From UBA1723 sp045641625 (GTDB lineage: Bacteria > Bacteroidota > Bacteroidia > Bacteroidales > Paludibacteraceae): a DNA stretch of 34,892 nucleotides. This document shows positions 34,063 through 34,892 of this stretch, piece by piece (positions within the stretch are counted from its first letter, which is position 1; the number at the start of each line of letters is the position of its first letter). Below the pieces are notes generated by a model that was given only the letters and a program-made list of their open reading frames with translations, searched no databases and was not told the origin of the DNA. Position numbers and translations under genes: made by a program. Location of the stretch: positions 1-34,892 of the forward strand of contig JAZUHH010000060.1 of the NCBI GenBank assembly GCA_045641625.1, written 5' to 3'.

Positions 34063-34892
34063 ATGGCCGATACAAGTAATAAGAACCGTAATCTTCTCAT
34101 GATTGGCGGATTTTGTGCATTTGTAATAAGTTGTATCCTTTTTGCCACTTTTTATGGGAAAGATGAGGAGGTTGCGGTAGAGAAGGCCAATGAATACAAT
34201 GCCACACTTCCGACTGCTGTTGTGGAGGATGTCACGGACGACAAGTTTGCTGCTGTGGAAAGGGAGCAGAGGAGAATGGCAGAGGAGTATGACGGTAGCG
34301 AGGGAAGCAGTTTTGATCTGTTGTCCTATGAGGACGAGGAGGAGAAGGTGACTGCACCTACAGACCAGGCAGGGCAGGACCTTATGGCTTTCAATGAGGA
34401 GAATGCCAGGAGAATAGAGGAGGAGCAGCAAAGACTGGCTGAGACCAAGGCAGAATATGAGCGGGAGGTCAGGGCAAAGAAGTCCGGTAGTGCCGGAGGT
34501 TCCTCCAGTGCTGTTAAGACCGGCAAAAAAAGCCATTTGTCTGCCGAGGAGTTCGAGGCCGAGTTTGAAAGGACATATAGGAAGGATAAGGTTGAGGAGG
34601 TGAAGGAGGAGCCGGCACCTGTTCAGGAGGTAGCGCAGGAGCCGAAGACTGTGGAGAAGAGAGGGTTCATTAATCCTTTGCAGAAGAGCAGTCCGTCTTC
34701 CCATGATATCCGTGCTGTAGTGCATGGGGAGCACAGGAACCTTACAACAAACAGCAAGGTGAAGCTTCGACTGATAGATCCTATGACTATAGAAGGAGTT
34801 ACAATACCAGCGAATCGCTTTGTTTATGCCACGGTAAGTTTCTCGGAAGGAAGAATCCAGCTATATGTGGATAATGTCAACTACAATAACCA
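34063..34892 (+). CDS. traM: TraM, VirB10-like channel protein (partial, runs off the window)
   Basis: The first 276 codons of a gene that continues beyond the window end. The N-terminus MADTSNKNRNLLMIGGFCAF leads into one membrane helix (to about residue 25). A long Glu/Lys/Ala-rich region with coiled-coil character follows (AFNEENARRIEEEQQRLAET). From about residue 215 comes the conserved TraM domain: DIRAVVHGEHRNLTTNSKVKL, RLIDPMTIEGVTIPANRFVYATVSF and RIQLYVDNV. This is the pattern of conjugative-transposon TraM, the VirB10 analogue that spans the periplasm. The ATG lies one base after the TraL-like stop. Confidence 0.9.
   Translation, partial: MADTSNKNRNLLMIGGFCAFVISCILFATFYGKDEEVAVEKANEYNATLPTAVVEDVTDDKFAAVEREQRRMAEEYDGSEGSSFDLLSYEDEEEKVTAPTDQAGQDLMAFNEENARRIEEEQQRLAETKAEYEREVRAKKSGSAGGSSSAVKTGKKSHLSAEEFEAEFERTYRKDKVEEVKEEPAPVQEVAQEPKTVEKRGFINPLQKSSPSSHDIRAVVHGEHRNLTTNSKVKLRLIDPMTIEGVTIPANRFVYATVSFSEGRIQLYVDNVNYNN

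Overview
This window looks like part of a conjugative plasmid from a Bacteroidota host, most likely the Bacteroidales (Prevotella/Bacteroides side). Three things point that way: promoters of the Bacteroidota type (TTTG, about 19-20 nt, TAnnTTTG); a transfer operon in the order of the Bacteroidales Tra system (TraA, B, D, E, F, G, I, J, K, K-like, L, M); and an exported giant protein ending in a type IX secretion (T9SS) sorting domain. I see no rRNA, tRNA, CRISPR array, insertion sequence, integrase or relaxase.

Layout. (1) 1-1950: three separately expressed minus-strand genes: a 58-residue membrane or secreted peptide, a 133-residue protein of unknown function, and a DUF285/BspA-type repeat protein without a signal peptide. 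Two have clear terminators, and a recurrent short motif lies beside them. (2) 2189-5370: a very large iteron array, about 54 copies of TATAACA-NNN-TTGGTAAA all in one orientation. It carries a second motif (GATAGCGAGGG) at a fixed distance from five of the iterons. A G-rich, C-poor gap of about 470 bp separates most of the array from the rep gene. (3) 5450-7670: a two-gene replication operon, a Rep_3-type initiator with a long C-terminal extension overlapping a DnaC-like helicase loader. (4) 7866-20251: an export operon of two paralogous lipoproteins, both with a likely surface-export signal, translationally coupled to a 3478-residue Ig/PKD-like repeat adhesin with a T9SS C-terminal domain. 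(5) 20391-24492: an AT-rich cargo pair of overlapping DUF262 genes, the first with a DUF1524 HNH-type nuclease end, probably an anti-phage or restriction module. (6) 25100-34892: the tra operon, starting from a near-perfect promoter and running off the window inside traM.

How the parts work together (inference). Rep binds the iterons, opens the origin and represses its own promoter, and the coupled loader brings in the host DnaB helicase. TraA-TraM build a type IV secretion machine for transfer. The giant adhesin and its lipoproteins are displayed on the cell surface through the host's T9SS and lipoprotein export, and could help donor and recipient cells hold together or help colonisation. 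The DUF262 pair would protect the host cell from competing DNA. The most unusual elements are the iteron array with its composite boxes, the lipoprotein-adhesin operon with a sharp base-composition step inside the giant gene, the paired VirB8-like genes, and an imperfectly palindromic site found both before the adhesin operon and inside a tra gene.
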